Assembly: GCA_963702765.1 (NCBI GenBank)
Contig: CAVPEB010000042.1
Span: forward strand, 1 to 64,000
Direction of reading: 5' to 3'
DNA length: 64,000 nucleotides
Source of the DNA: DATMNR01 sp963702765
Lineage (GTDB): Bacteria > Chloroflexota > Ktedonobacteria > Ktedonobacterales > Ktedonobacteraceae
Shown: positions 12,462 to 20,841 of the stretch, piece after piece
How the letters are laid out: every line of letters starts with the position of its first letter
How positions within the stretch are numbered: the first letter of the stretch is position 1
The notes under the pieces: generated by a model
Told to the model about the DNA's origin: nothing
Databases searched by the model: none
Seen by the model: only the letters and a program-made list of their open reading frames with translations
Translations under genes and position numbers: made by a program

Positions 12462-12523
12462 CCTCTCTTGCATGCACAAGGCTGTGTACGATGGATTTCC
12501 ATTGTATTCGTCTAAGAGCTGCT

Positions 12524-12599
12524 CTTGTCATTCTGAGCGTGAGCGAAGAATCTCGGTGCCCAGCGCGTGTGATTCTTCGCTCACGCTCAGAATGACAAG
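12524..12599. repeat. Long perfect inverted repeat (29-bp arms)
   Basis: Arms at 12524-12552 and 12571-12599 are perfect reverse complements (they begin CTTGTCATTCTGAGCGTGAG), separated by 18 bases. A further partial copy (CGCTCAGAATGACAGG) follows at 12607-12622. It lies between two convergent genes and could act as a two-way terminator, but its copy near 17981 shows that it belongs to a dispersed repeat family. Confidence 0.8.
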
Positions 12600-12671
12600 C
12601 AAGGGGCGCTCAGAATGACAGGCTAGTACTCTCAAATTCAAACGTCGCTTGCACCAACACATCACACGTAC

Positions 12672-13079
12672 CTATGCATGTGTACTCTTATCATTGAACA
12701 GCCAGTAGTTATACATGACGTTGATCAACAAAATGACCAGGCCAACTATGCCTATACCAATCAAAGCCGGTGCAATTCCTCCTTCCAAAGAGGTAACCAG
12801 TACCCCAAGGATAATGGCAGTCAATGGGATCATAACCCCAATCGAGACGATAGCAAGTGCAAAGCTCAAACCAACAGCTCTGTTGTGTGCTCTCGCCGGG
12901 TCCATTGAGCGCAGGTTGTACATGATTTCAGGCATCAGCCTTGGCATCAATCTCTGCGCAAGGGACTCAATAAACTGCTCATTATATTCAGGGCTTATAG
13001 GTCTCTGCGTAAAAGGTGGTTGCATTTCTGGCTTCATCTCAGTAGCGGTGGTGTCATATAGTGTGTCTGTGTTGATCAA
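12672..13079 (-). CDS. Small membrane protein, unknown function
   Basis: 135 residues. The first half is soluble with a helical stretch (EYNEQFIESLAQRLMPRLMPEIMYNLRS). Two membrane helices follow (AVGLSFALAIVSIGVMIPLT... and IAPALIGIGIVGLVILLINVMY). The start codon overlaps the end of the R2lox gene (ATG inside the last codons at 13076-13079), which implies coupled translation. No family recognised. Its link to R2lox suggests it may work at the membrane with that oxidase, but this is inference. Confidence 0.7.
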   Translation of the reverse strand: MINTDTLYDTTATEMKPEMQPPFTQRPISPEYNEQFIESLAQRLMPRLMPEIMYNLRSMDPARAHNRAVGLSFALAIVSIGVMIPLTAIILGVLVTSLEGGIAPALIGIGIVGLVILLINVMYNYWLFNDKSTHA

Positions 13080-13975
13080 TCGATCTCTTCGGTCTGATAA
13101 AGCTCTTCTACAGTCTGTTCTTGCGCCCGTTGGATACGTTGATACCTCTTGCCGAACTGCATTGTGGCGAAGTTGAGATATTCTTCGATATTCTGCCCAA
13201 ATGGCTGCTCCTCGAGTTCTTCGGAACCCTCAAAGAGTTCATTCACTACGCCGAGTGCGGGTATGAGTAATGTGTTCATATTTTGCTCGACGATTGGCCA
13301 GAGTGAATGATCCTGAGCCACAAGCCGGGATATGAGGAAGACACCATAGGCGAGATGACGAGATTCATCGCGCTTGAGCAGTCCAATACCATGTTTGAGA
13401 CCCGGCATGATATTGTTGCGATCAAGCATATTATAGTATGCGTGGTATCCTGTTTCGGCCAACACGCCCTCAATAATGAGATTGTAGGTAATTGAGGCCT
13501 TGACCTGGGCTGCGGGGGATTGATCGGTGAGCAGTGCATGCATCGTCTGTGGGAGTGTCTCATAGAATAATGTGCGGAAGCTAGCGGTGTGATAATGATG
13601 CAGGTCGCTCTGTTCTTGCACAACCTCGTCGAGAAAGCGCCGGAAGAATTCGGTATGCTTCGCCTCTTCCCACAGGAATGTCGTGAGGAACATCTCTTCT
13701 TCCAATCGACCTTCCTGGGCAATTACCATAATGAGGGGCAACAAGTCGAGCGTTACACACTCTTCACCCGCTTGAAAGAGTGCAGTTAATTGTAACAACG
13801 ATTCTTTCTCTGTATCTTTTAGATGCTGCCAATCAAGGATATCTTGTGTGAAGTCAATGCTTTGGGGATCCCAGATGCCTAGCTTTTTCGCTTTATGGTA
13901 CAGGCGCATGGGAAGAATGTCCTGGCGCAGGCCGCGGCTGCTGGTCGTGATAAACGTGTCATGGGTTATAGTCAT
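13076..13975 (-). CDS. R2-like ligand-binding oxidase (R2lox)
   Basis: Ferritin-like Mn/Fe oxidase related to the small subunit of ribonucleotide reductase. Starting at the ATG at 13975 (TAGGAG upstream), the protein has 299 residues and all expected metal ligands: Glu71, Glu104, His107, Glu169, Glu204 and His207, in the motifs GEEC, EEAKH, IIEG and DESRH. Val74 and Tyr164 stand where R2lox proteins form a Val-Tyr ether cross-link, which separates this group from true R2 subunits. In the family the protein binds a fatty acid near the metal site; the physiological substrate is not established. An upstream ATG at 14032 gives an unlikely extra 19 residues. It is followed directly by a small membrane protein gene. 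Confidence 0.85.
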   Translation of the reverse strand: MTITHDTFITTSSRGLRQDILPMRLYHKAKKLGIWDPQSIDFTQDILDWQHLKDTEKESLLQLTALFQAGEECVTLDLLPLIMVIAQEGRLEEEMFLTTFLWEEAKHTEFFRRFLDEVVQEQSDLHHYHTASFRTLFYETLPQTMHALLTDQSPAAQVKASITYNLIIEGVLAETGYHAYYNMLDRNNIMPGLKHGIGLLKRDESRHLAYGVFLISRLVAQDHSLWPIVEQNMNTLLIPALGVVNELFEGSEELEEQPFGQNIEEYLNFATMQFGKRYQRIQRAQEQTVEELYQTEEID

Positions 13976-14051
13976 AGCTCCTACTCTCCCGGGTGAATAG
14001 TCAGTGGCCCTGGCACCCGCGAGGGGTGCCACTACATCTTACGTATGACAC

Positions 14052-14162
14052 CAGGACAGCGCATGTGTGAATACATTTCACGGAAGCACGTATTTGCTAC
14101 CAGGACAGTGCAGTGTGAATACATTTCACGGGAGCATGTATTTGCCACCAGGACAGCGCAAG
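14052..14162. repeat. 48-bp tandem repeat, about 2.3 copies
   Basis: Units begin with CAGGACAG at 14052, 14101 and 14149 (periods 49 and 48). Each contains GTGTGAATACATTTCACGG and GCACGTATTTGC or close variants. The third copy is cut short. The array lies between the start of R2lox and the end of the first FemX gene, in the R2lox promoter region. Confidence 0.8.
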
Positions 14163-14202
14163 CGCCCCCACCGCCCATCATCCGCTCCCCTGTCCCTACG
14201 AC

Positions 14203-15267
14203 TCATGATTGTTTACTTCGATTTTCAACCTTCTTTCGTTCCCGTTCATCTCTTTTCCTTTTCAACTCCAGCAACCTCATATACAGCTTATAGATTAATG
14301 GCTTATATACAAGGTCATGGGTTTCCAGGAAGCGCAATGCATATCCACCAAAACCTCTCTTGAAGAGGTACACTCCCCAGAGTTCCTGGCCTTCTTCTAA
14401 AATATCGGGAATGCCACGAAAATTGTAGTACCAGCAGCCATGCGCTTTAGCCCATAGCATGCCGTTCCACTGCAACAGGTGGTTGGGCATCAGATTGCGT
14501 TGCTCGTTCGATGATGCGCCGTACATGTACCAGCTCCAACGGCCTAAACGCAGCACGATAATAGCGGCAATGGCTTTGCCTTCATATTCCGCCAGGAAAA
14601 GCGCAACTCTATCACCGTCGCTATACAGTCGCATTACATCTTCATAATGTTGCTTATTATGGATGAAAAATTGATCGCGCTCGCTCGTCGTCTCATAAAT
14701 ATGATAGAACGTATCCAGGTCAGCCTGTCCCTCGCCTTTGCGTACAACCACACCTTTACGACCTGCTAAACGCACATTGTAACGCCATTTTTCTTTCATG
14801 CCCGCCAGGATATCTTTTTCATCGGGTCGCAAATCGAGTACCCATTCGTTGCGCACATGAACTGCGTATGGATTAGGCTGGAAGCTCCGTTTGCGTAGTG
14901 CTTCCAGCCATTGATCGTTCCCATCAGGTACGCTCGGCTCGATTTTGAGCATGAATGCTCCGCGTTTGTGTGCCTCAGCCAGAATGTAGTCGAGCAAGAT
15001 ATCCATCGCTGGCGAATCGGGATCGTCAATTATCGGGCCTCTAGCTGCGTAGAAATAGGTTTTTCTCAGCACAGGGGCGCGAGTAATCAGTAACAAGATG
15101 GCGGCACGAAGCTGCCCATCATCATCCACGACACCTATGCGCAGCGCTTCGGCTCCCAGGTGTGGCGCAAGTTCGGCCCATTCATAGGATTGCGTGATAT
15201 TGCAACATTCCGATGCGGCAACAAAATCGTTCCATTGTTGGCGGTCGGTTATAATACGCGCCTGCAT
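14203..15267 (-). CDS. FemX/FemAB-type peptidyl ligase (second of a pair)
   Basis: 354 residues with the two GNAT-like halves of the FemAB family. These enzymes move an amino acid from aminoacyl-tRNA to the lipid-linked cell wall precursor or to another acceptor. Recognisable stretches are SYEWAELAPHLGAEALRIG (N-terminal half), WVLDLRPDEKDILAGMKEKWRYNVR (family hallmark, residues about 140-165), SERDQFFIHNKQHYEDVMRLY and GASSNEQRNLMPNHLLQW with WYYNFRGIPD. A basic helical tail (ELKRKRDERERKKVENRSKQS) ends the protein. It follows its paralogue by 41 bases on the same strand and is probably co-transcribed with it. Confidence 0.85.
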   Translation of the reverse strand: MQARIITDRQQWNDFVAASECCNITQSYEWAELAPHLGAEALRIGVVDDDGQLRAAILLLITRAPVLRKTYFYAARGPIIDDPDSPAMDILLDYILAEAHKRGAFMLKIEPSVPDGNDQWLEALRKRSFQPNPYAVHVRNEWVLDLRPDEKDILAGMKEKWRYNVRLAGRKGVVVRKGEGQADLDTFYHIYETTSERDQFFIHNKQHYEDVMRLYSDGDRVALFLAEYEGKAIAAIIVLRLGRWSWYMYGASSNEQRNLMPNHLLQWNGMLWAKAHGCWYYNFRGIPDILEEGQELWGVYLFKRGFGGYALRFLETHDLVYKPLIYKLYMRLLELKRKRDERERKKVENRSKQS

Positions 15268-15308
15268 ATGTTTTTTCTCAGTTTAAATCATTCTCGACGC
15301 AATCTCCT

Positions 15309-16424
15309 TCAACCCTGATTCTCGCCTTTGCCTCTGGCGGCTCGTTCTAATTCTACTTTTTTGCGTTCTTCGTGCCTGCGCGTGCGGCGAATTTCAACCG
15401 ATTTGCGCCACGCGTTATAGATAAGGGGGCGATAGACGTAATCCTGCGTTGGCATATTCATGCGTGAGAAGCCTCCAAAACCCTTCTTATATTCATATAC
15501 TCCCCACATCTCTTCTCCAGGCTCTAAGATTTCGGGAATAGTGCGAAAATCGAAATAGGAACAGCCACGTGACTTCGCCCATTGAATACAACGGTATTGT
15601 AGCAAGTATGTTGGTTTGAGGTTGCGCTTGTTATTGGATGAGGCTCCAAACATATCCCAGCACCAATCCCCGAAGCGAATCAACATCTTGGCGGCGATGG
15701 CTTCCCCCTCGTGTTCGGCAAGGTAAAGCACCGCGTCGCCCTTTTCGGAGAACTGGCGCAAAATCTCGCGGTGATAGTCCTTATTGTGAATGAAAAATGC
15801 ATCACGTTCACTGGTGATTTTGAGCAGTTCATAATACGCGTCAAAGTCGGCCTCATTTTGTGCTTCACGTATGATGACGCCCTTACGTTCGGCACTACGC
15901 ACATTCTGCCGCCACGTCATCTTGAAGTTAGCCAGCAATTGTTCATCGTCTGGTCGAATATCGAGAACCCAGCTTCGCCGTCCATGTACTGCCTGGGGAT
16001 TTGTCTGAAAACCCAGGTCGTGATATGCAGCTATCCACCTGTCGAGTTGAGGGTCGTCGTCAGCGATATTTGGTTCAAGGCGCAGAACCACAGCATGTTC
16101 AGCGCGTGTGATCTTCTGCACACTTTCGATCAATGATGTTAAAGCGGGAGAATCGGGGTGTTCCACTGTTGGCCCGCGCGAGCTGTAAAGCCAGTTGAAG
16201 CGCACTCCTGGTACTGGTAGGGGAATGGGAACAGGAGAAACTGTTAGCATCATGGCGCCGATTAAACGCCCGTTTTCCAATGCTCCCAGACGATAAATAT
16301 GACCACCAAGATAACGATTCAAATCGCCCCATTCATATGATTGCAGCAAGTGTCCTCTTGGCTGGCCTGTTAAAAAGCCATTCCATTGTGCTTTATCAGT
16401 AATTTCCTGGATGATGATAGTCAT
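15309..16424 (-). CDS. FemX/FemAB-type peptidyl ligase (first of a pair)
   Basis: 371 residues, a clear paralogue of the downstream gene: SYEWGDLNRYLGGHIYRLGAL, WVLDIRPDDEQLLANFKMTWRQNVRSAERKGV, SERDAFFIHNKDYHREIL, GASSNNKRNLKPTYLLQY and YFDFRTIPEILEPGEEMWG match position by position. The tail is again basic and helical. It sits 7 bases downstream of an acetyltransferase gene on the same strand. Cell wall cross-bridge or peptide extension is the known family function. Which amino acid is added cannot be told from sequence. Confidence 0.85.
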   Translation of the reverse strand: MTIIIQEITDKAQWNGFLTGQPRGHLLQSYEWGDLNRYLGGHIYRLGALENGRLIGAMMLTVSPVPIPLPVPGVRFNWLYSSRGPTVEHPDSPALTSLIESVQKITRAEHAVVLRLEPNIADDDPQLDRWIAAYHDLGFQTNPQAVHGRRSWVLDIRPDDEQLLANFKMTWRQNVRSAERKGVIIREAQNEADFDAYYELLKITSERDAFFIHNKDYHREILRQFSEKGDAVLYLAEHEGEAIAAKMLIRFGDWCWDMFGASSNNKRNLKPTYLLQYRCIQWAKSRGCSYFDFRTIPEILEPGEEMWGVYEYKKGFGGFSRMNMPTQDYVYRPLIYNAWRKSVEIRRTRRHEERKKVELERAARGKGENQG

Positions 16425-16431
16425 ACGGCAA

Positions 16432-16995
16432 TCAAAGGCTCTCTAAGAATTCGCTTCGCAGAATACTGTAGACACGCTCATCGTGGTACTTGCCGAAACG
16501 AAACATTGACTGGCGTAACCTTCCTTCGAACTTCATACCCGCCTTCTCATCTGCACGCCAGCCTCCAATATTCTCTTCAAAGTCCTTTGTCTGAATCCGA
16601 TTGAGATTAAGCTCCATAAAACCATAACGGAACATTAATTTTGTTGCCTCGGTGCCATAGCCTTTACCCCACGCCGAACGGTCGCCAATAATGACATAGA
16701 ACTCGGCGCTCTGGTTAATATTATTGATATCTTTTAGCCCGACTAGCCCGACCAGCTGGTTGTCGCTGTTGAGGGCCACGCCAAAGATAATATGTTTTCC
16801 ATCTTTGTAGAGCTGCTCAAGCCGCTCTTTGCCGCGTGTATCGCTTGTAGGGTAGATTGAGAAATACTTGCGGATCTCTTCATCGTTCATCCAGGTGGAG
16901 TACAGGTGATTATCCTGTGCGGGTTCTAATGGTCTCAGATAAATACGTTCTCCTATGATAAAAGGATTCTGCATTTGTGAGGTATCTTGCGTCAT
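16432..16995 (-). CDS. GNAT acetyltransferase, RimJ/RimL type
   Basis: 187 residues. Begins with the RimJ/RimL pattern ERIYLRPLEPAQDNHLYSTWMNDEEIRKYF and carries the acetyl-CoA binding segment IIGDRSAWGKGYGTEATKLMFRYGF and LNLNRIQTKDFEENIGGWRADEKAGMKFEG. This subgroup acetylates protein N termini, antibiotics or small amines; the substrate here is unknown. The start at 16995 has GGGAG about 13 bases upstream. An inner Met (16974) would also keep the domain. It heads a three-gene group with the two FemX ligases. Confidence 0.85.
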   Translation of the reverse strand: MTQDTSQMQNPFIIGERIYLRPLEPAQDNHLYSTWMNDEEIRKYFSIYPTSDTRGKERLEQLYKDGKHIIFGVALNSDNQLVGLVGLKDINNINQSAEFYVIIGDRSAWGKGYGTEATKLMFRYGFMELNLNRIQTKDFEENIGGWRADEKAGMKFEGRLRQSMFRFGKYHDERVYSILRSEFLESL

Positions 16996-17080
16996 ACGTG
17001 TGAACGAACTCCCTTCTTTTGTACGAAGGCAAGTATAGCATAGGTGGTGTGGAGAGGCAATTGAGATAGCTTATGGGGTG

Positions 17081-17133
17081 ACAATATATAGGCATTTTCT
17101 CTCGTGCAGCGAGAGAAAATGCCTATATATTGT
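17081..17133 (-). terminator. Perfect 24-bp hairpin downstream of the DUF4870-like gene
   Basis: Arms 17081-17104 and 17110-17133 are exact reverse complements (core AGGCATTTTCTCTCG) around the loop TGCAG. It starts 8 bases after the stop codon of the minus-strand gene at 17141, so it most likely ends that transcript. It also lies upstream of the acetyltransferase promoter. Confidence 0.75.
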
Positions 17134-17140
17134 TCTAACC

Positions 17141-17804
17141 TTAGGGGGTCGGCGCAGCGTATTTCTCGGCATAATCTCCGATGACAGGAAGTTTGAAGTA
17201 CTTACCCTGAAACGCGTAAACCATCAATATAATCCACAACACAAGTATTGCAAATGGCAGCAGGAAGGTAAGACATGTTAAAACAAGCGCTAATGGACTT
17301 AGAATAACGGTGGCATAGAGAAGAGACTGGACAAAAAAGAACACTATAAACAAAACGATCCAAAACGCATTGAAGAGAATTGACTGCATTGCATGAAAAC
17401 GCACAAAGCGATTCTGCTTCTCTCCGAAGTAGAAAATTAGCCCGCCGACAATTGAAAACAGGTAGCTCAATCCCGCTGCAACATTGGCATCCATGCCCAT
17501 GGATGTGGGACCATTCGGATTGGTGGAAGTATAGGGAGAGCCATATTGCGTTTGTTGCTGGTAGCCGCCTGGTTGATAGCCTGGTTGCTGATAGCCACCT
17601 GGTTGATAGCCTGGCTGTTGTTGTACCGCCTTGCTGGTAGTCGGGTTGTGGGTAGCCACTTGGTTGATAGCCCGGCTGCTGGTATCCGCCTTGATAGGGG
17701 CCTTGTTGTGGTTCACTCCCTGGTTGTTGGCCAGGCTGTTGCGGATAGCCTTCTGGTTGCACAGGTTGATTGGGATCCTGCCCCTGATTTGGATTCCATG
17801 ACAT
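17141..17804 (-). pseudogene. DUF4870-like membrane protein with Gly/Tyr/Gln-rich N terminus, one frameshift
   Basis: Starts at the ATG at 17804 (MSWNPNQGQDPN), with GAGGT upstream. A long low-complexity region of PGYQPGGYQQ repeats (about 70 residues) is followed by a three-helix membrane domain: ANVAAGLSYLFSIVGGLIFYFG, FHAMQSILFNAFWIVLFIVFFFV and LTCLTFLLPFAILVLWIILMVYAF, ending KLPVIGDYAEKYAAPTP. This is the DUF4870/Tic20-like pattern. The frame changes once near 17630, inside the repeats, where slippage is easy. Otherwise the domain is intact, so phase variation, a fresh mutation or a sequencing error are all possible. Confidence 0.75.
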
Positions 17805-17980
17805 CGGTTTTACCTCATTTCTTTCCACCTGATTTAGATGAGTTTACAATGAAGGAGATAAACGAATTGATACTTGTGCCAGATTTTAAGCTTCTCTATA
17901 CATGAACTACTACGTACTATACCTTGAGGAGTTGTATTTGTACAGGTTTCGAACGAAGGTGCTTACGTTCGGGGCACCGA

Positions 17981-18035
17981 GATCCTTCGCTGACGCTCAG
18001 GATGACAAGCAGAGAGAAGTAACCAGGATGACAAG
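17981..18035. repeat. Half copy of the dispersed CTTGTCATTCTGAG repeat
   Basis: GATCCTTCGCTGACGCTCAG (17981-18000) with GATGACAAG after it is a close variant of the right arm of the inverted repeat at 12571-12599. A second partial copy, CAGGATGACAAG, is at 18024-18035. It lies in the 290-base gap between lon and the DUF4870-like gene. Confidence 0.7.
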
Positions 18036-18098
18036 CGGCTGTTTTCCATTCTGACCAATCATTGTAGGACTTCTGAACGAATATGTTGGAGGAATGCT

Positions 18099-20696
18099 CT
18101 ACGCTGGAGAATGTGGAAAGGATTCGCCCGACAGTCGCTCGGAGGACGGAAGTATCAATGGTGGGTGTTCATGTTCACTCTCTTCATCTAAGTGCTGTCC
18201 ATCGTCGGGTGTGATAGGTCGGAGTAGTTTGCGTTCGCGCGTTGCCGCTTCACGTTCGTCTAAATGCAAAGGCCGCATCTGCGGATTATCATTGTCGTCC
18301 CTCTCGCGGCTCTTAGCTGTTTTAGGCGCTTCTAAGAGGGCAGCATCAATTACCTCGTCCATAGAATCTACAATTGTAAAGTTGATGCGTTGCCGGATTT
18401 TGGCCGGAATATCAGCCAGATCTTTTTTATTTTCCAATGGGATGAGTAAGTGATAGATATTCGCATGGTGTGCAGCAAGTACTTTCTCTTTCAGTCCACC
18501 AACGCCAAGCACTCGTCCACGAAGTGTGATTTCCCCTGTCATTGCAAGACCCGAACGAATGGGACGCCCTGTAATCGCTGAAATAAGTGCGGTGGCAATA
18601 GTGATGCCAGCGGACGGTCCATCTTTGGGCAGAGCATTTTCAGGCATGTGTATATGCAAATCAGTAGTATCCTGGAAATTTGGGTCGATCTCTAGCTCTT
18701 CGGCACGCGAACGAATGTAGGAGAGCGCGGCATACGCGGACTCGCGCATCACTTCACCCAATTGTCCAGTTATCAGTAATTCGCCTTTCCCTACCATTGT
18801 CGCAACTTCAACAGGTAATAAAATCCCGCCTACCTCGGTCACGGCCAGACCCATCGCCACGCCAACCTGTACTTTTTGCACTATCGGACTCTCAATGTAG
18901 CGGGGTGTGCCAAGATATTGTTCCAGACTATTGCTTGTGAGCCTTAGATGCGAATTTGGTTTCTCGATGATTCTCTTAGCTGCTTTACGACAAATGGTTG
19001 CCAGTTGGCGTTCGAGGTTGCGCACGCCAGCCTCTCGCGTGTAGCCTGTAACAATCTGTTGCATGGTTGCCTGTGGAATCTTGAGCTGCTCTGGAGCCAG
19101 GCCATGCTCTGCCATTACTGCGGGCAAGAGGTGGCGCAATCCAATATTCACTTTCTCCTCGAGCATATATCCTGGCAGGTCAATAATATCCATGCGATCA
19201 GCTAGCGCGCGTGGAATTTGGTATTTCACATTGCCTGTACAAATAAAAAATACCTCTGATAAATCAAAAGGCACTTCAAGGTAATGATCGGTAAAGTTGC
19301 TATTCTGCTCAGGATCGAGAACTTCTAAGAGCGCAGCAGCAGGGTCTCCACGGTACTCAGCGGAAAGTTTGTCAATCTCATCGAGCAAAAATACCGGATT
19401 GCGCACGCCAACCGTTTTCATTGATTGAATAATGCGACCGGGAAGAGCGCCAACATATGTGCGGCGGTGACCACGTATTTCGGCCTCGTCATGCACGCCA
19501 CCCAGTGAGATACGCGCAAATTTACGTCCGAGAGCTCGAGCTATCGAACGTCCTAGCGATGTTTTACCCACACCCGGGGGACCAATGAAGCAAAGTATCT
19601 GTCCCTGGCTCTCTCGCCGGGAGTATCCATCCCTGGCAGCGAGTTTTTGACGCAACTCTCGAACTGCCAGGAACTCAATGATACGCTCCTTAATTCCCTC
19701 GAGACCGTAGTGATCTTCATCCAATACTCGTCGCGTTGAATCGATATTGAAGCTGTCCTCGCTGCGCTCAGTCCACGGTAAGGCCAGCAACCAGTCGATA
19801 TATGAACGCATGATCGCGATCTCGGCTGACTGAGAAGGTGTGCGCTCCAGCCGATCGATCTCTTTACGTACCCTCGTGGCAATGTCAGGAGGCATCGATT
19901 TTTCGTTTAATCTGGCAAGTAATTCTCCTCCTTCGCTGGAACTATCCATTCCCAGCTCTTCCTGAATTGCGCGCAATTGCTCACGTAAGTAGAACTCTTT
20001 TTGCGTACGATCTACCTGTGAACGAACCCGATTGCGAATGGTTGCTTCCAGCTCAAGTATTTCAATTTCGTTGCCCATAATGACACAGATCTTTTCGAGA
20101 CGTGCTAACGGATCGGTTGTCTCCAGCAAATCTTGTTGTTGTTCAGGATCGGTCACGAGATGTGCTGCCAGCATATCTGAAAGACGGGAGGCAGACTTGA
20201 GGGCAACTATCGAATTGATATCTTCTACAGAGAATCGACGGTTCAGTTGTGCATAGCGCTCGAAGAGGTTAGTGGCATGACGTACGATTGCATCAGCCTG
20301 TGTATCACGAGTGTGGGTTTCACGGGGAGTAGTTATACGAACACGTAAATAAGGTTCCAGTTCATCGTACTCTTCAATTTGCACGCGACTGATTCCGCTT
20401 AAGAGCATTTGAAAACTGCCGTCCGGTTGCCGGTGCAAGGTTGAGACTTCAACCAGCGTACCCGTAGGGTAAATATCCTTTGGCTGCGGATCGTCAATTT
20501 CGGGATCACGTTGTGACGCGGCAACGAGCAAATGTTCAGGTTGCGTCATTGCTTCTTCAACAGCAAGAACCGACTTTTCGCGTGCAACAGCTAATGTCAT
20601 ACGCGTACGCGGAAATACAACCATATTTTTTAACGCCAGGAGTGGATACGTTTCGCTGTTCGTCGTATTTAGTTCCTGGCGTTCCTGTTCGCTCAC
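18099..20696 (-). CDS. lon: ATP-dependent protease Lon
   Basis: 865 residues, full length for bacterial Lon. The N-terminal substrate domain begins YPLLALKNMVVFPRTRMTL. The AAA+ module has Walker A GPPGVGKTS and Walker B FLLDEIDKL, and the arm VFFICTGNVKYQIP follows. The protease domain carries the catalytic serine in PKDGPSAGITIA and the lysine-bearing stretch GGLKEKVLAAHHA. It degrades misfolded and regulatory proteins in the cytoplasm. The start is a GTG at 20696 with AGGTGGAA upstream. It is the last of the tig-clpX-lon series, with 145 bases between it and clpX. The C-terminal tail (about 80 residues after the protease domain) is acidic and not conserved. Confidence 0.97.
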   Translation of the reverse strand: MSEQERQELNTTNSETYPLLALKNMVVFPRTRMTLAVAREKSVLAVEEAMTQPEHLLVAASQRDPEIDDPQPKDIYPTGTLVEVSTLHRQPDGSFQMLLSGISRVQIEEYDELEPYLRVRITTPRETHTRDTQADAIVRHATNLFERYAQLNRRFSVEDINSIVALKSASRLSDMLAAHLVTDPEQQQDLLETTDPLARLEKICVIMGNEIEILELEATIRNRVRSQVDRTQKEFYLREQLRAIQEELGMDSSSEGGELLARLNEKSMPPDIATRVRKEIDRLERTPSQSAEIAIMRSYIDWLLALPWTERSEDSFNIDSTRRVLDEDHYGLEGIKERIIEFLAVRELRQKLAARDGYSRRESQGQILCFIGPPGVGKTSLGRSIARALGRKFARISLGGVHDEAEIRGHRRTYVGALPGRIIQSMKTVGVRNPVFLLDEIDKLSAEYRGDPAAALLEVLDPEQNSNFTDHYLEVPFDLSEVFFICTGNVKYQIPRALADRMDIIDLPGYMLEEKVNIGLRHLLPAVMAEHGLAPEQLKIPQATMQQIVTGYTREAGVRNLERQLATICRKAAKRIIEKPNSHLRLTSNSLEQYLGTPRYIESPIVQKVQVGVAMGLAVTEVGGILLPVEVATMVGKGELLITGQLGEVMRESAYAALSYIRSRAEELEIDPNFQDTTDLHIHMPENALPKDGPSAGITIATALISAITGRPIRSGLAMTGEITLRGRVLGVGGLKEKVLAAHHANIYHLLIPLENKKDLADIPAKIRQRINFTIVDSMDEVIDAALLEAPKTAKSRERDDNDNPQMRPLHLDEREAATRERKLLRPITPDDGQHLDEESEHEHPPLILPSSERLSGESFPHSPA

Positions 20697-20841
20697 CTAT
20701 TTCCACCTGCCTAGTACATAACAAGGGAAGAATTTCAGGGACATTCCCAGTTCCCCGAAAAGAAGCTCTGTGCCGGATCGCTCAATCCAACATCACTCCT
20801 TTTCTGAAAAGGAAAGTGAATAAAAAATCTATGAGTCTGCA

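Noticed and set aside
14052..14162. Possible CRISPR array
   Set aside because: The repeat units adjoin with no unique spacers and there are under three copies; no cas genes are nearby.
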